Counted from the first letter of the stretch, positions 8,888-17,210 are shown. The stretch: DNA of 64,000 nucleotides from Candidatus Binatia bacterium (GCA_036563615.1 DATCMB010000004.1:226071-290070); one strand, 5' to 3'. Numbers and translations: made by a program. The notes: generated by a model not told the origin, from the letters alone.

Positions 8888-9157
8888 TCAGCCGACGAGG
8901 CCGACGACGAGGTAGACGGCCGAGAAGAGGAAGAACGCCACCCACATCAGCCCGACCCACCAGGGCGCGGGGTTCTCCTCGTAGTGCAGGTAGCGCCCAT
9001 CGAGCGCGTGCTCCGGGCGCGACGCGGCGGCCGCGCTCTCGCGCGGGCCCGCGACGATCGGACCGGGGTCGGGCTGCGCGATCAGCGTCTCGTCGTGCGA
9101 CGTCTCGTCCGGTGCGGCGGGCGGCGGCGCGTGCAGCGCTCCCTTCCGCTCAGGCAC
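8888..9157 (-). CDS. heme-less CcoP-like membrane anchor
   Basis: 89 residues. The first ~50 are polar and disordered; the rest reads Leu-Asp-Gly...Glu-Glu-Asn-Pro-Ala-Pro-Trp-Trp followed by a single transmembrane helix. This matches the N-terminal anchor of CcoP, where Asp-Asn-Pro-Leu-Pro-Arg-Trp-Trp precedes the helix. The two CxxCH domains of a normal CcoP are missing, and the frame simply ends after the helix. It overlaps the CcoS-like gene by 8 bases and sits in the usual ccoP position. I infer a split CcoP whose hemes come from the diheme cytochrome at the operon's head. A short unrelated membrane peptide is the alternative. Confidence 0.7.
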   Translation of the reverse strand: MPERKGALHAPPPAAPDETSHDETLIAQPDPGPIVAGPRESAAAASRPEHALDGRYLHYEENPAPWWVGLMWVAFFLFSAVYLVVGLVG

Positions 9158-9452
9158 GGGATACCTCCGCGTAGAGCTCGCCGCCGCGCTCGATCTGCTC
9201 GTCGAGCTCGAGCATCCGGTACTTCGGCGCCTCGATGTCGCGGAAGCGTCCGGAGAACACCGCCCACAGCGTCATGAACAGAATCGGCAGCATGCCGAGC
9301 AGGTAGGTGACGACCGTCACGGCGCCGAAGCCCACGACGTCGTCCTCGATCATGGTCATCGCGAACTCGGCCATCTTGTAGACGAAGGCGAGTCCGGCGA
9401 CGGCCATCACCAGCACCGTCATCGCGAACAGCACGACACTCTTGCGCGACAT
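9150..9452 (-). CDS. CcoS-like cbb3 oxidase assembly protein with an extra membrane helix
   Basis: 100 residues, two membrane helices (about 8-30 and 43-68). The second helix and its flank, Leu-Trp-Ala-Val-Phe-Ser-Gly-Arg-Phe-Arg-Asp-Ile-Glu, copy the core of CcoS (Trp-Ala-Val-x-Ser-Gly-Gln-Phe-Asp-Asp-Leu-Glu) and are followed by a similar acidic tail. Ordinary CcoS has one helix and about 50-60 residues, so this form carries an added N-terminal helix. CcoS is needed for cofactor insertion into CcoN. The ATG at 9452 overlaps the ccoO stop by one base. Confidence 0.65.
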   Translation of the reverse strand: MSRKSVVLFAMTVLVMAVAGLAFVYKMAEFAMTMIEDDVVGFGAVTVVTYLLGMLPILFMTLWAVFSGRFRDIEAPKYRMLELDEQIERGGELYAEVSRA

Positions 9453-10090
9453 CAGCCCTGCCCTCCCACGGACGCCGGCGCACCCGGCTCGTGGATCACG
9501 CCGTCCTTCACCCAGCTCCCGAGCCACTGCAGGTAGGTGACGAGCGCGAGCGCGCGCTCCGTCGGACGCCGCTCCTCGTCGAACATCCAGCGGTACGACG
9601 GCATCACCGAGTACGGCACGACGCTCGTCGGGTCGTAGAGGTGCGCCATGTGCCAGTCGTTCGAGTGTCGACCCGCTTCACGGATGAGGTCCGGCCCGAC
9701 GCGTCGCGTGCCGAAGAGGTGCGGCAGGTTCATCTCGTTCTGGTACTCGCTCGCGACCGACACCGGACCGAAGCGCTGATCCTCGTTCGACACCGGGCGG
9801 ACGAACTGCGAGTGGCAGTGCCAGCAGCCCTCGGCGATGTACCAGTCGCGCCCCATCACCAGCGCGCGCGCGAAGCTCTTCGCGTCGGGCGTGCCGAAGC
9901 TGCGCTCGAACTCCTCGGGGTAGTCCTCCGCGAGCTGCACGAACTCGGGCGGCACGTCCTGCGCGATCTCCTCGACCGTGCGCACGGGCACGTCGCGCAG
10001 CGTGATCATCGGCATCGCGCCCTGCAGGAAGAAGCCGAGGAGGAAGGTCACCACCCCGGCGACGAGGAACGTCGAGGCGAAGCGCTCCAT
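9452..10090 (-). CDS. ccoO: cbb3-type cytochrome c oxidase subunit II (monoheme)
   Basis: 212 residues: one N-terminal membrane anchor (residues ~6-26) and a periplasmic cytochrome c domain with Cys-Trp-His-Cys-His near residue 91. Downstream, Gly-Thr-Arg-Arg-Val-Gly-Pro-Asp-Leu and Pro-Ser-Tyr are the usual CcoO signature, with Met in Val-Met-Pro-Ser-Tyr as the likely axial ligand. It passes electrons to CcoN at low oxygen. It begins on the base next to the ccoN stop, in the standard N-O order. Confidence 0.95.
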   Translation of the reverse strand: MERFASTFLVAGVVTFLLGFFLQGAMPMITLRDVPVRTVEEIAQDVPPEFVQLAEDYPEEFERSFGTPDAKSFARALVMGRDWYIAEGCWHCHSQFVRPVSNEDQRFGPVSVASEYQNEMNLPHLFGTRRVGPDLIREAGRHSNDWHMAHLYDPTSVVPYSVMPSYRWMFDEERRPTERALALVTYLQWLGSWVKDGVIHEPGAPASVGGQG

Positions 10091-11491
10091 TCAGGCGGCC
10101 TCCAGGGGAAGCGGCTCCGGCACGATGCGCTCGACGCGGCGCCGTGCGGTCGCCCACAGCGCGTAGAGGAAGAACACCTGGCCCGTGATGATCATCAACC
10201 CGGCGAAGGTTCGCACCCACCAGAACGGCATCGAGTCCTTCACCGACTGGCCCCAGTGCGCGAGCCCGGCCCAGCTGAAGCCCTGCACGAGACCCGCCGC
10301 CGTCAGATCGACGATCATCAGCGACAGCCCGGCGAGCGTGAGCCAGTAGTGCGCCGTCAAGAGCCGCGGCTGCACCCAGGCGCGACCCATCACCCGCGGC
10401 CAGAGCTCGACGAAGAAGCCGAAGATCCAGAAGCCGAAGACGCCGAACATCACCATGTGGGCGTGGCCCACCACCCAGTCGGTGAAGTGAATCACCTTCT
10501 GGAAGGTCAGCGTCACCTGGAAGGCGCACTGCAGGCAGGTGAGCCCGTACATGATCATGCCGGTGTAGAACCAGCGGATCGCGAGGTTGCCGCGCACCGC
10601 CTCCGAGCGCCCGTGCAGCGTGCCGAAGAAGTTCACCAGCACGGTGAGCACCACGACCTCGATCGCGATCGTCGCGACCACCGCGCCGTACTGCGCGTAC
10701 ATCGGGATCGGGCTGAACAGGAAGTGGTGCACGCCCTGCATCGGGTAGAAGAACGCGATCCCCCAGAAGCCGATCAGCGACAGCGCGTGGCTCCAGATCG
10801 GCTTCCGCAGCAGCAGCGGCACGAAGTAGTACATCAGCCCCCAGCCGATCGGCGTGACGAAGAGACCGACCAGGTCGTGGATGAAGAGCCCGGTGATCGC
10901 CGCACCCGCCGTGCCCGGGACCCAGAACTGCGGCAGGTAGTTGCCCATGAAGTAGACGAGCCCGGTCCACGCGAACGCGGCGAGGAAGTACCACAGGCTC
11001 ACGTAGAGCCCCTGCTCCTTCGAGCGCACGATCGGCGCCGTCATGTTGATGACGAGCAGCACGAGCCCGACGAGGATCAGCGGGTCGACGAAGATCGGCG
11101 TCTCGCCCCACTCGATCGCCTGTCCGTAGCCGGCGAGCTGGCCGACGATGGTCAGCACCATGAAGAGCTGCCAGGCGCCGAAGATCACCCAGCCGAGGCG
11201 GTCGGAGAGGATCGGCTGGCCGGTCAGACGCGGGATCGCGAACAGCAGCCCCGCGATGAAGGCGTTGGCGATGAAGCCGTACGCCGCCATGTTGGTGTGC
11301 ACCATGCGGACGCGGCCCGGCGACAGCCATTCGACCCCCTCGAACGGGTAGAGGCCGTTGAACTGGAACGCGTAGGCGAGCCCGCCGAGCAGCGACACCA
11401 CGAGGAACGCGGCGCTCGCGACGAGATGCCAGCGCACCAGGTCGAGGTTGACGAGCGCGCGGTGATTGACGGTCGCGACCTTCGCGATCAC
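10091..11491 (-). CDS. ccoN: cbb3-type cytochrome c oxidase catalytic subunit I
   Basis: 466 residues with about 12 membrane helices, starting at a GTG that overlaps the upstream TGA as GTGA and follows a strong AGGAGG. Heme and copper ligands are visible: His in Val-His-Thr-Asn, His in Ile-His-Asp-Leu-Val-Gly with the Tyr of Met-Tyr-Tyr-Phe a turn later (the cross-linked Tyr), the His-His pair in Gly-Val-His-His-Phe for CuB, and His-Ala-His-Met for the two hemes. This is the high-affinity proton-pumping oxidase used in microaerobic respiration. Confidence 0.96.
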   Translation of the reverse strand: MIAKVATVNHRALVNLDLVRWHLVASAAFLVVSLLGGLAYAFQFNGLYPFEGVEWLSPGRVRMVHTNMAAYGFIANAFIAGLLFAIPRLTGQPILSDRLGWVIFGAWQLFMVLTIVGQLAGYGQAIEWGETPIFVDPLILVGLVLLVINMTAPIVRSKEQGLYVSLWYFLAAFAWTGLVYFMGNYLPQFWVPGTAGAAITGLFIHDLVGLFVTPIGWGLMYYFVPLLLRKPIWSHALSLIGFWGIAFFYPMQGVHHFLFSPIPMYAQYGAVVATIAIEVVVLTVLVNFFGTLHGRSEAVRGNLAIRWFYTGMIMYGLTCLQCAFQVTLTFQKVIHFTDWVVGHAHMVMFGVFGFWIFGFFVELWPRVMGRAWVQPRLLTAHYWLTLAGLSLMIVDLTAAGLVQGFSWAGLAHWGQSVKDSMPFWWVRTFAGLMIITGQVFFLYALWATARRRVERIVPEPLPLEAA

Positions 11492-12549
11492 GGGACCTCC
11501 TGGTGGTCGCGCGACGCGGCGCTCGCGACGGCGTGCGCGTCGGTGGCGTTCGCGTGCGCCGCGAGCGTCGCACCGCCGCGCGGCTTGGCGCGCAGCGACA
11601 GGATGTACGAGACGAGGTTCCAGGCGTCGCCCGGGTGGATGCTCTCGCCGTCGGGGTTCTCGAAGACGTCGGCGTACGAGGGCATCGCCGTGCCGTTCAG
11701 CCCGGTCATGAACGTCCGGTAGACGTCCTCGGGCGCGGCACCGCTCTTGAGCGCGCCCTTGGTGAAGTCGAACGGCTTCTGCGGGTTGCCCCAGCCGTCG
11801 GGCGCGAGCGTCGCGGCCGAGGGCCCGTCGCCGCGTCCCGCGTCGCCGTGACAGCGTCCGCAGTCGAGCATCTCGTAGAGCTCGCGCCCGCGCGCGACCG
11901 ACTCGGGCGAGCCGAGCGTCGCCGGCGGCCGCGGGACGTGGATCGGCGTCGCCGCGCCCTCCTCCTCCGCCCAGCGCGGGTAGAAGGTCTTGAGATACGC
12001 GACGAGCGCCCAGCGGTCGCGCTCGGAGAGCAGCGACCACTCGGGCATCGAGGTACGGTTCACGCCGTTGGTGATCGTGCGGAAGAGATCCGCGTCGGTC
12101 GGCAGCGCGCCGTTCGGCGTCGTGCGAAACTTGTAGACGCCGCTCGTGAAGTCGCGTGGCTTGACGAGCAGCATCGCCGCGGCCGGGCCCTTGCCGTCGC
12201 CGTTCACGCCGTGGCAGCCCGCGCAGTACGTCTCGTAGACCGCCTTGCCGCGCGCGATGGTCTCGGCTTGCGGCGTCACCGGCGGACCTGCGCTCGCCTC
12301 GCGCGCCGCCGATGCGAGCGCGAGCAGCGCGATCGCGAACGCCGCAGCGAGACACCGCTCGCGCCCGCGTCGCCGACGCTCGCGGGCTCGAGGTGCCGTG
12401 AGCCGCTCGAACGGTCGAGCGACGCGGGCGCGGCGGGCGTCCCGCGCGAGCCTCGCGCGCTCCGGACGCCGTCGGTCGCGTCGGTCCGAGAATGTGAATG
12501 GTGCGATTCGCGCGAGGTGGCGCGGGAACTGCTCGCTGTCGTGGGCCAT
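11488..12549 (-). CDS. diheme cytochrome c heading the cbb3 operon
   Basis: 353 residues from the ATG at 12549. An Arg-rich stretch precedes a hydrophobic segment at ~65-82 ending Ala-Ser-Ala, which looks like a signal or anchor; the basic region ahead of it is long, so the true start may be further in. Two cytochrome c domains follow, with Cys-Ala-Gly-Cys-His (~101) and Cys-Gly-Arg-Cys-His (~212), each with a later Met-Pro that could be the sixth ligand. Position and heme count suggest it replaces the soluble part of CcoP, whose heme-free anchor lies three genes on. A sigma-54 promoter sits 19-34 bases upstream. Confidence 0.85.
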   Translation of the reverse strand: MAHDSEQFPRHLARIAPFTFSDRRDRRRPERARLARDARRARVARPFERLTAPRARERRRRGRERCLAAAFAIALLALASAAREASAGPPVTPQAETIARGKAVYETYCAGCHGVNGDGKGPAAAMLLVKPRDFTSGVYKFRTTPNGALPTDADLFRTITNGVNRTSMPEWSLLSERDRWALVAYLKTFYPRWAEEEGAATPIHVPRPPATLGSPESVARGRELYEMLDCGRCHGDAGRGDGPSAATLAPDGWGNPQKPFDFTKGALKSGAAPEDVYRTFMTGLNGTAMPSYADVFENPDGESIHPGDAWNLVSYILSLRAKPRGGATLAAHANATDAHAVASAASRDHQEVP

Positions 12550-12567
12550 GGTCGCCGCGCCGGTGAC

Positions 12568-12583
12568 GGCAAGCCGTATGCCA
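12568..12583 (-). promoter_or_regulatory. sigma-54 promoter of the cbb3 oxidase operon
   Basis: Read on the minus strand: TGGCATACGGCTTGCC. GG and GC are exactly 10 bases apart, and TGGCA and TTGC are both intact (consensus TGGYACRNNNNTTGCW). Predicted transcription start is about 12557, 8 bases before the ATG. It fits the sigma-54 activator encoded at 22038. Confidence 0.65.
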
Positions 12584-12622
12584 CGTACGGTACGCGTTCC
12601 TGCGGACTCGGGACGCGCGCTT

Positions 12623-12638
12623 TTCCCAGCGCTGGGAA
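12623..12638. promoter_or_regulatory. perfect 16-bp palindrome, candidate enhancer site for the NtrC-type activator
   Basis: TTCCCAGCGCTGGGAA is its own reverse complement. It lies about 40 bases upstream of the -24 box of the cbb3 sigma-54 promoter, in the divergent gap between that operon and the membrane-protein gene at 12688. Related imperfect copies occur at 25231-25246 (11 of 16) and 28560-28575 (13 of 16), again near sigma-54 sites. Confidence 0.5.
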
Positions 12639-12687
12639 TCGGCGACCCCGAACCCGCCCAGAAACTGCGAACGAGGTCGAAGAACGC

Positions 12688-13080
12688 ATGCAGCAGGTGA
12701 GAGCGAGGTCGTTGGACGAGGACGAGACGCCGGTGGCGCAGGCGGCGCGGTCGCGCGCACCGCTGTTCGCGCCGCTTCCGGTGCGCGGTCCGTGGACGCC
12801 GCTTCACCTGACGCGCGCGCAGTTCGTCGCGATCCTCACCCTCGCCTGCCTGGTCTACGCCTTCCTCGGCGGTCCGCTCTGGCGCCACCTCGGCGAGGGC
12901 GACTTCGCGCGCATCGTCGTGAGCTATGCGGTGATCCCGCTCGGCGTCGCGGCGGCGCTCGCGCGCAACCGGGAGCTGCGCTTCGGGCTGTGGCTCGGCG
13001 CGAGCGCGGTGCTCGCGGCGCTGAAGCTGATCCTCACCGCGACGCTGGCGCTCGTGCTGGGCATCGCCGCGTCGCCCTGA
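12688..13080 (+). CDS. small integral membrane protein, unknown family
   Basis: 130 residues with an N-terminal polar ~45 and then three hydrophobic helices (about 48-66, 77-92 and 103-125). The start at 12688 is the first ATG with appropriate spacing in the divergent gap. It contains no recognised motif. It is divergent from the oxidase operon and convergent with the SafE-like gene, so a role in oxidase biogenesis or quinone-linked respiration is possible but unsupported by sequence. Confidence 0.65.
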   Translation: MQQVRARSLDEDETPVAQAARSRAPLFAPLPVRGPWTPLHLTRAQFVAILTLACLVYAFLGGPLWRHLGEGDFARIVVSYAVIPLGVAAALARNRELRFGLWLGASAVLAALKLILTATLALVLGIAASP

Positions 13081-13095
13081 GCGCGTCGCGGAGCT

Positions 13096-13764
13096 TCAGT
13101 GCAGGTGCACCTGCGCGTCCGGCGGCAGCACGCCGCGCAGCACGGTGAGCACGCCGAAGGCGACGACGAGCACGCCGGCTGCGAGCGAGAGGCGCGAGCG
13201 CAGCGCCGGACGCGCGAGAAGCCGCGTGAGCCCGAGGGTCAGCATCGCGGGCAGCGTGCCGAGCCCGAAGGCGAGCATGACGAGCGCGCCCTCGAGCGCC
13301 GACGCGGTCGCCGCCGCACGCGCCGCGAACGCGTAGACCAGGTGGCACGGGAGGAACGCGTTCACCACGCCGAGCGCGAGCGGCGCGCCGCGCGAGCCCG
13401 ACGCGAGCACCGAGCCGAGCGAGCTCGCGAGCGCGCGCTGCGGCAGCAGGACGAAGCGCGCCGAGAGCCCCGCGACGACGCCCAGCATCTCGAGCCCGAC
13501 GAGCACGATCACGACCCCCGCGACCACGGCGAGCACGCGCTCGGCGAGCTGCACCGACGCGGTCGTGACCAGCGCCGCGCCGAGCCCGCCGCTCAGCGCG
13601 CCGACGAAGGCGAGCGTGTTCAGCCGGCCCGCGTTGTAGAGCACCTGGCGCGCGAGGTTGTCCTGCCGTCGCGCGCGGGCGAGCGCGAGCGGGAAGACGC
13701 CGCACATCCCCACGCAGTGCAGCGAGCCCGCGAGCCCCCCCAGGAAGGCGAAGAGGTAGAGCAC
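13096..13764 (-). CDS. TauE/SafE-family (DUF2-type) membrane protein, likely copper or oxidase-maturation transporter
   Basis: 222 residues, six predicted helices. The family signature Ser-Leu-His-Cys-Val-Gly-Met-Cys-Gly near the N-terminus and the mirrored Leu-Pro-Cys-His-Leu-Val-Tyr halfway along give two membrane Cys/His sites. Members are annotated as sulfite exporters but are repeatedly found with ccoI/ccoS, where copper handling is more plausible. I choose the GTG at 13764: an in-frame TTG at 13782 lies inside the -12 box of a sigma-54 promoter and so cannot be transcribed from it. Confidence 0.8.
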   Translation of the reverse strand: MLYLFAFLGGLAGSLHCVGMCGVFPLALARARRQDNLARQVLYNAGRLNTLAFVGALSGGLGAALVTTASVQLAERVLAVVAGVVIVLVGLEMLGVVAGLSARFVLLPQRALASSLGSVLASGSRGAPLALGVVNAFLPCHLVYAFAARAAATASALEGALVMLAFGLGTLPAMLTLGLTRLLARPALRSRLSLAAGVLVVAFGVLTVLRGVLPPDAQVHLH

Positions 13765-13777
13765 GCCGCCCGCGGGG

Positions 13778-13793
13778 AGCAAGGACGGTGCCC
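13778..13793 (-). promoter_or_regulatory. sigma-54 promoter of the TauE/SafE gene
   Basis: Minus strand GGGCACCGTCCTTGCT: GGCAC and TTGCT intact, GG-N10-GC spacing. Predicted start near 13767 gives a leader of only about 3 bases before the GTG at 13764. Confidence 0.6.
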
Positions 13794-13901
13794 GACGCCG
13801 CGCCGTGCTTCTGCGTCAGCGACCCGCCGTCGGCGTCGGCGTCCGCAGCTCGCTGTCCCGTCGACACCAGCGATTCCTCGCGGCGTCGGCGTGCGTCGCC
13901 G

Positions 13902-14408
13902 TCAATCGACGACGAACTCCGCGTTGCAGCCGCGGTCGACCCAGATGCCGCGCCAGTCGACGCCCCAGTTGTCGCCGCGCACGCAGCGCTCGCGGCTCAG
14001 CTGCCGGACGAGGTGCACCTTGTGCCCCCAGGTCGAGACCGGGCAGTGCGCGTAGCCGTAGTCGCGCGACGTGCAGGTGATGCGCTTGCCGCGATCCGGC
14101 TGGTCGCGCCCCGACCACGAGCCGCGGTCGACGACGAAGACGCCGCGGCAGCCGTCGCGCACCCAGACGCCGCTGCCGTCCCCGTCGCTGCCCCAGGTCT
14201 GGTACTGCCGGCACGGCGCCTTGCTGAGCTGACGCTCGAGGCGCACGCGTCCGACGGTGTGCGTGCGGCAGTAGGCGTGCTTGCCCTTCAGGGAGCTGCA
14301 CTCGATCCGCACCGCCGGAGGCCAGACGCGAGCCTCGCCGTCGACGGTCGCGGACGCGAGCAGGGCCAGCACCGCGGCCGCCGCGAGAAGGGTGCGCTGC
14401 GCGATCAT
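13902..14408 (-). CDS. secreted DUF3011-family protein
   Basis: 168 residues from the ATG at 14408 (another ATG at 14420 adds four). A signal peptide of about 25 residues ends Gly-Glu-Ala-Arg. The mature part holds two similar ~60-residue units, each with Cys-x-Ser near the start, a Tyr-x-x-Cys, a Gln-Leu-Ser-x-x-x-Cys segment, a Trp-Gly, and a closing Gly-x-Trp-Val-x-x-Gly-Cys. The paired Cys suggest disulfides. This is the DUF3011 repeat pattern, function unknown; it is exported to periplasm or surface. Confidence 0.8.
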   Translation of the reverse strand: MIAQRTLLAAAAVLALLASATVDGEARVWPPAVRIECSSLKGKHAYCRTHTVGRVRLERQLSKAPCRQYQTWGSDGDGSGVWVRDGCRGVFVVDRGSWSGRDQPDRGKRITCTSRDYGYAHCPVSTWGHKVHLVRQLSRERCVRGDNWGVDWRGIWVDRGCNAEFVVD

Positions 14409-14678
14409 GGGTCCATCCATGTCCCGGGCCCGCGGGGCCACGCAAGGGCCGGGGTCGGGAGTTTCCCCTAAGGGGCGCGCGTTCGCTTGGGCGAGCGAGC
14501 GGTTGCGGCGCAATCGCTTCGGCAGGCGAGATGGCGCGGCGCAATCCGCGACCGTCCGCGCCGCGGCCCATCGCGCGGCATCACGGGCGAGGCGCTTCAC
14601 GGCCGGAGCCGGCAAACGGGGTATTCCACGGCAGGCGACTGGTGTAGGATCCCGCCGTCTCGCATCAAGAGAGATCCT

Positions 14679-14900
14679 GTGCAGTACGTGCACGACGAGC
14701 GTCCGTTCGTCTTCGTCGCGAGCTTCCTCGCGCGAGAGGGACGCGACGGCGCGCTGCACGAAGGCCGGGTCTCGTTGCTCACGCACCGTCGCGCGCACGG
14801 CGAGAACGTCAAGCACAACGGCGCGCTCGATCTCTCGCGCCCCGACCCGCTGCATCACGAGCCTGCTTCGCGACATCTCACCGCACGAGCGAGCGCGTGA
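14679..14900 (+). CDS. 73-residue hypothetical protein coupled to glgP
   Basis: Starts at a GTG with AAGAGAG a few bases upstream and ends with a TGA that overlaps the glgP GTG as GTGA. Third codon positions are almost all G or C, as in neighbouring genes. It is polar and His-rich in its second half, with a Phe-Val-Phe-Val-Ala-Ser core. No family recognised. A TAGGAT at 14645-14650 could be its -10 box. The coupling to glgP is the main argument that it is real; a chance open frame in GC-rich DNA is the alternative. Confidence 0.45.
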   Translation: MQYVHDERPFVFVASFLAREGRDGALHEGRVSLLTHRRAHGENVKHNGALDLSRPDPLHHEPASRHLTARASA

Positions 14901-17137
14901 CCACGGGCGCGGCGAGCCATGCGGTCCGCTCGGGCGGTGACGGCCGCCGCGACGTCGAGCGCGCGATCGCCGTGCTCGCGGAGCGTCTGCCCGAGCCGCT
15001 CGTCGCGCTCGCGCGCGTCGCCTACGACTACTCGTGGACCTGGGCACTTGGCGGCCCGCAGCTCTTCCGCACGATCGACCCGACGCTGTGGATCCGCTCG
15101 GGCGGCAACCCGCGCTGGCTGATCGAGGCCGTCGCGCCGCACCGCCTGCGCGAGCTCGCCGGCGACGCGGGCTTCCTCGCGCGCCTCGGGGAGCAGGAGC
15201 AGCGGCTCGAGGCGCAGCGCGCGCGTCCGAGCCGGACCATCGGCGTCGTCGGCGCCGAGCGGCCGGTCGCATACTTCTGCTCGGAGTTCGCCGTGCACGC
15301 GACGCTGCCGCTCTACGGCGGCGGGCTCGGCGTGCTCGCCGGCGACGTGCTGAAGGCCGCGTCGGACACGGCGCTGCCGATGGTCGGCATCGGGCTCCTC
15401 TACCGTCAGGGCTACTTCCACCAGCGGCTCGACCTCTCGGGCTGGCAGCACGAGTCGTGGGTGGCGACGGACTTCGAGCGCCATCCGCTCGTGCGTGTCA
15501 CGACCGACGACGGCAGGCCGCTCACGGTGTCGGTGGAGATCCGCAACCGTCACGTGCAGGTGCAGATCTGGCGCGCCGACATCGGCCGCGTGCCGCTCTA
15601 CCTCCTCGACACCGACTTCGAGCCCAACGCGACCATCGACCGCTGGATCACCGCGCGGCTCTACGTCGGCGACCGACACACGCGGCTCGCGCAGTACGCG
15701 GTGCTCGGCGTCGGTGGCGTGCGCGCGCTCGCGGCGCTCGGCGTGCGTCCCGGCCTCCTCCACCTGAACGAAGGACACGCGGCGCTCGCCAACGTCGAGC
15801 GTCTCGCCGCGCTCGTCGCCGACGGGCGCGACGTCGACGACGCCCTCGAGGTGGTGCGCGCCGGCAGCGTCTTCACGACGCACACGCCGGTCGCGGCCGG
15901 CAACGAGTGGTACGCGATGGAGGAGGTCGAGCCGGTGCTCGGCTGCTACATCGACCGCTGCGGGCTGCCGCGCGACAGGATGTACGGCTTCGGACGCTTC
16001 CGCGCCGAAGACCAGCACGAGCCGATGAACATCACGCCGCTCGCGCTGCGCACGAGCCGCAAGTCGATCGGGGTGTCGCGCCGGCACGGCGAGGTCGCGC
16101 GGGTCATGTGGCAGCCGCTGTGGTCCGAGAGGGAGATCTCCGAGGTCCCGATCGAGCACGTCACGAACGGCGTCCACACGACGTCCTGGATGTCGCGCCG
16201 GATGCAGTCGCTGCTCGATCGCTACTTGACGCCCGGCTGGCGCGAGCGCGTCGCCGAGCCGGAGACCTGGGAGCCGGTCGCGCAGATCCCGTCGCGCGAG
16301 CTGTGGGAGACGCGGCGCGCGCTGCGCGCCCACCTCGTCGGCTTCGTCCGCGACAAGTCGGTGCGCGATCGGCTGTCGCACGGCGAGCCGCCGAGCTACG
16401 TCGAGCAGGCGGCGCAGGTCTTCGACGAGGACACGCTGACCATCGGCTTCGGACGCCGCGTCGCGACCTACAAGCGGCTGCACCTGCTGATGCACCGCCT
16501 CGAGCGCGGTCTGCGGCTGCTCGACGACGCGGCGGCGCCGATCCAGATCGTGATCGCGGGCAAGGCGCATCCTGCGGACGACGAGGCGAAGCAGACGCTG
16601 CGCCGCCTGCTCGAGGTCCGGCGCATGCCGAACGTCGGGCGGCGCATCGCGTTTCTCGAGGACTACGACCTCGACATCGCGCGCCGCCTGGTCGCGGGCG
16701 TCGACCTGTGGCTCAACCTGCCGCGGCCGCCGTACGAGGCGAGCGGCACGAGCGGCATGAAGGTCGTGCTCAACGGCGGCCTCAACCTGAGCGTGCTCGA
16801 CGGCTGGTGGTGCGAGGCCTACGAGCCCGACGTCGGCTGGGCGATCGAATCGCCGCCCGGCGACCTGCATACGCAGGACGACCACGACGCGCTCGTGCTC
16901 TTCGATCTCCTCGAGCACGAGGTGGTGCCGGAGTTCTACGAGCGCGGCGCGGACGGGATCCCGGAGCGCTGGCTCGCCAAGGTGCGCGCGTCGCTGCAGC
17001 GGCTCGCGCCGCGCTTCAGCGCGCAGCGCATGGTCGAGGAGTACGCAAGCGTGCTCTACGCGCCGCGCCCGACGCCGACCTCGGCGAGCGCGCCGCCCGA
17101 CACGACGCCGCTCGCGGCGCAGGGGCGTCCGACCTGA
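14897..17137 (+). CDS. glgP: alpha-glucan (glycogen) phosphorylase, short DUF3417 type
   Basis: 746 residues, GT35. The N-terminal ~110 residues are the DUF3417 domain (Tyr-Asp-Tyr-Ser-Trp-Thr-Trp). The catalytic part has Tyr-Gly-Gly-Gly-Leu-Gly-Val-Leu-Ala-Gly-Asp near 138, the Leu-Asn-Glu-Gly-His-Ala segment near 290, and Glu-Ala-Ser-Gly-Thr-Ser-Gly-Met-Lys near 615, which binds phosphate and pyridoxal phosphate. It releases glucose-1-phosphate from glycogen with inorganic phosphate, saving ATP. It sits among respiratory and stress genes of the low-oxygen island, consistent with use of reserves when oxygen is short. Its GTG overlaps the small upstream gene by four bases. Confidence 0.95.
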   Translation: MTTGAASHAVRSGGDGRRDVERAIAVLAERLPEPLVALARVAYDYSWTWALGGPQLFRTIDPTLWIRSGGNPRWLIEAVAPHRLRELAGDAGFLARLGEQEQRLEAQRARPSRTIGVVGAERPVAYFCSEFAVHATLPLYGGGLGVLAGDVLKAASDTALPMVGIGLLYRQGYFHQRLDLSGWQHESWVATDFERHPLVRVTTDDGRPLTVSVEIRNRHVQVQIWRADIGRVPLYLLDTDFEPNATIDRWITARLYVGDRHTRLAQYAVLGVGGVRALAALGVRPGLLHLNEGHAALANVERLAALVADGRDVDDALEVVRAGSVFTTHTPVAAGNEWYAMEEVEPVLGCYIDRCGLPRDRMYGFGRFRAEDQHEPMNITPLALRTSRKSIGVSRRHGEVARVMWQPLWSEREISEVPIEHVTNGVHTTSWMSRRMQSLLDRYLTPGWRERVAEPETWEPVAQIPSRELWETRRALRAHLVGFVRDKSVRDRLSHGEPPSYVEQAAQVFDEDTLTIGFGRRVATYKRLHLLMHRLERGLRLLDDAAAPIQIVIAGKAHPADDEAKQTLRRLLEVRRMPNVGRRIAFLEDYDLDIARRLVAGVDLWLNLPRPPYEASGTSGMKVVLNGGLNLSVLDGWWCEAYEPDVGWAIESPPGDLHTQDDHDALVLFDLLEHEVVPEFYERGADGIPERWLAKVRASLQRLAPRFSAQRMVEEYASVLYAPRPTPTSASAPPDTTPLAAQGRPT

Positions 17138-17210
17138 GCGACGGCGCACGATGGCCGCCCTCGCCTGCCCCCGCGCCGCCGCCCCCTCGACCCAGCGATT
17201 CGTCGCCGCC

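Noticed and set aside
13765..13782. TTG at 13782 as start of the SafE-like protein
   Set aside because: It falls in the -12 box of the proposed sigma-54 promoter; the GTG at 13764 still keeps the whole conserved domain.
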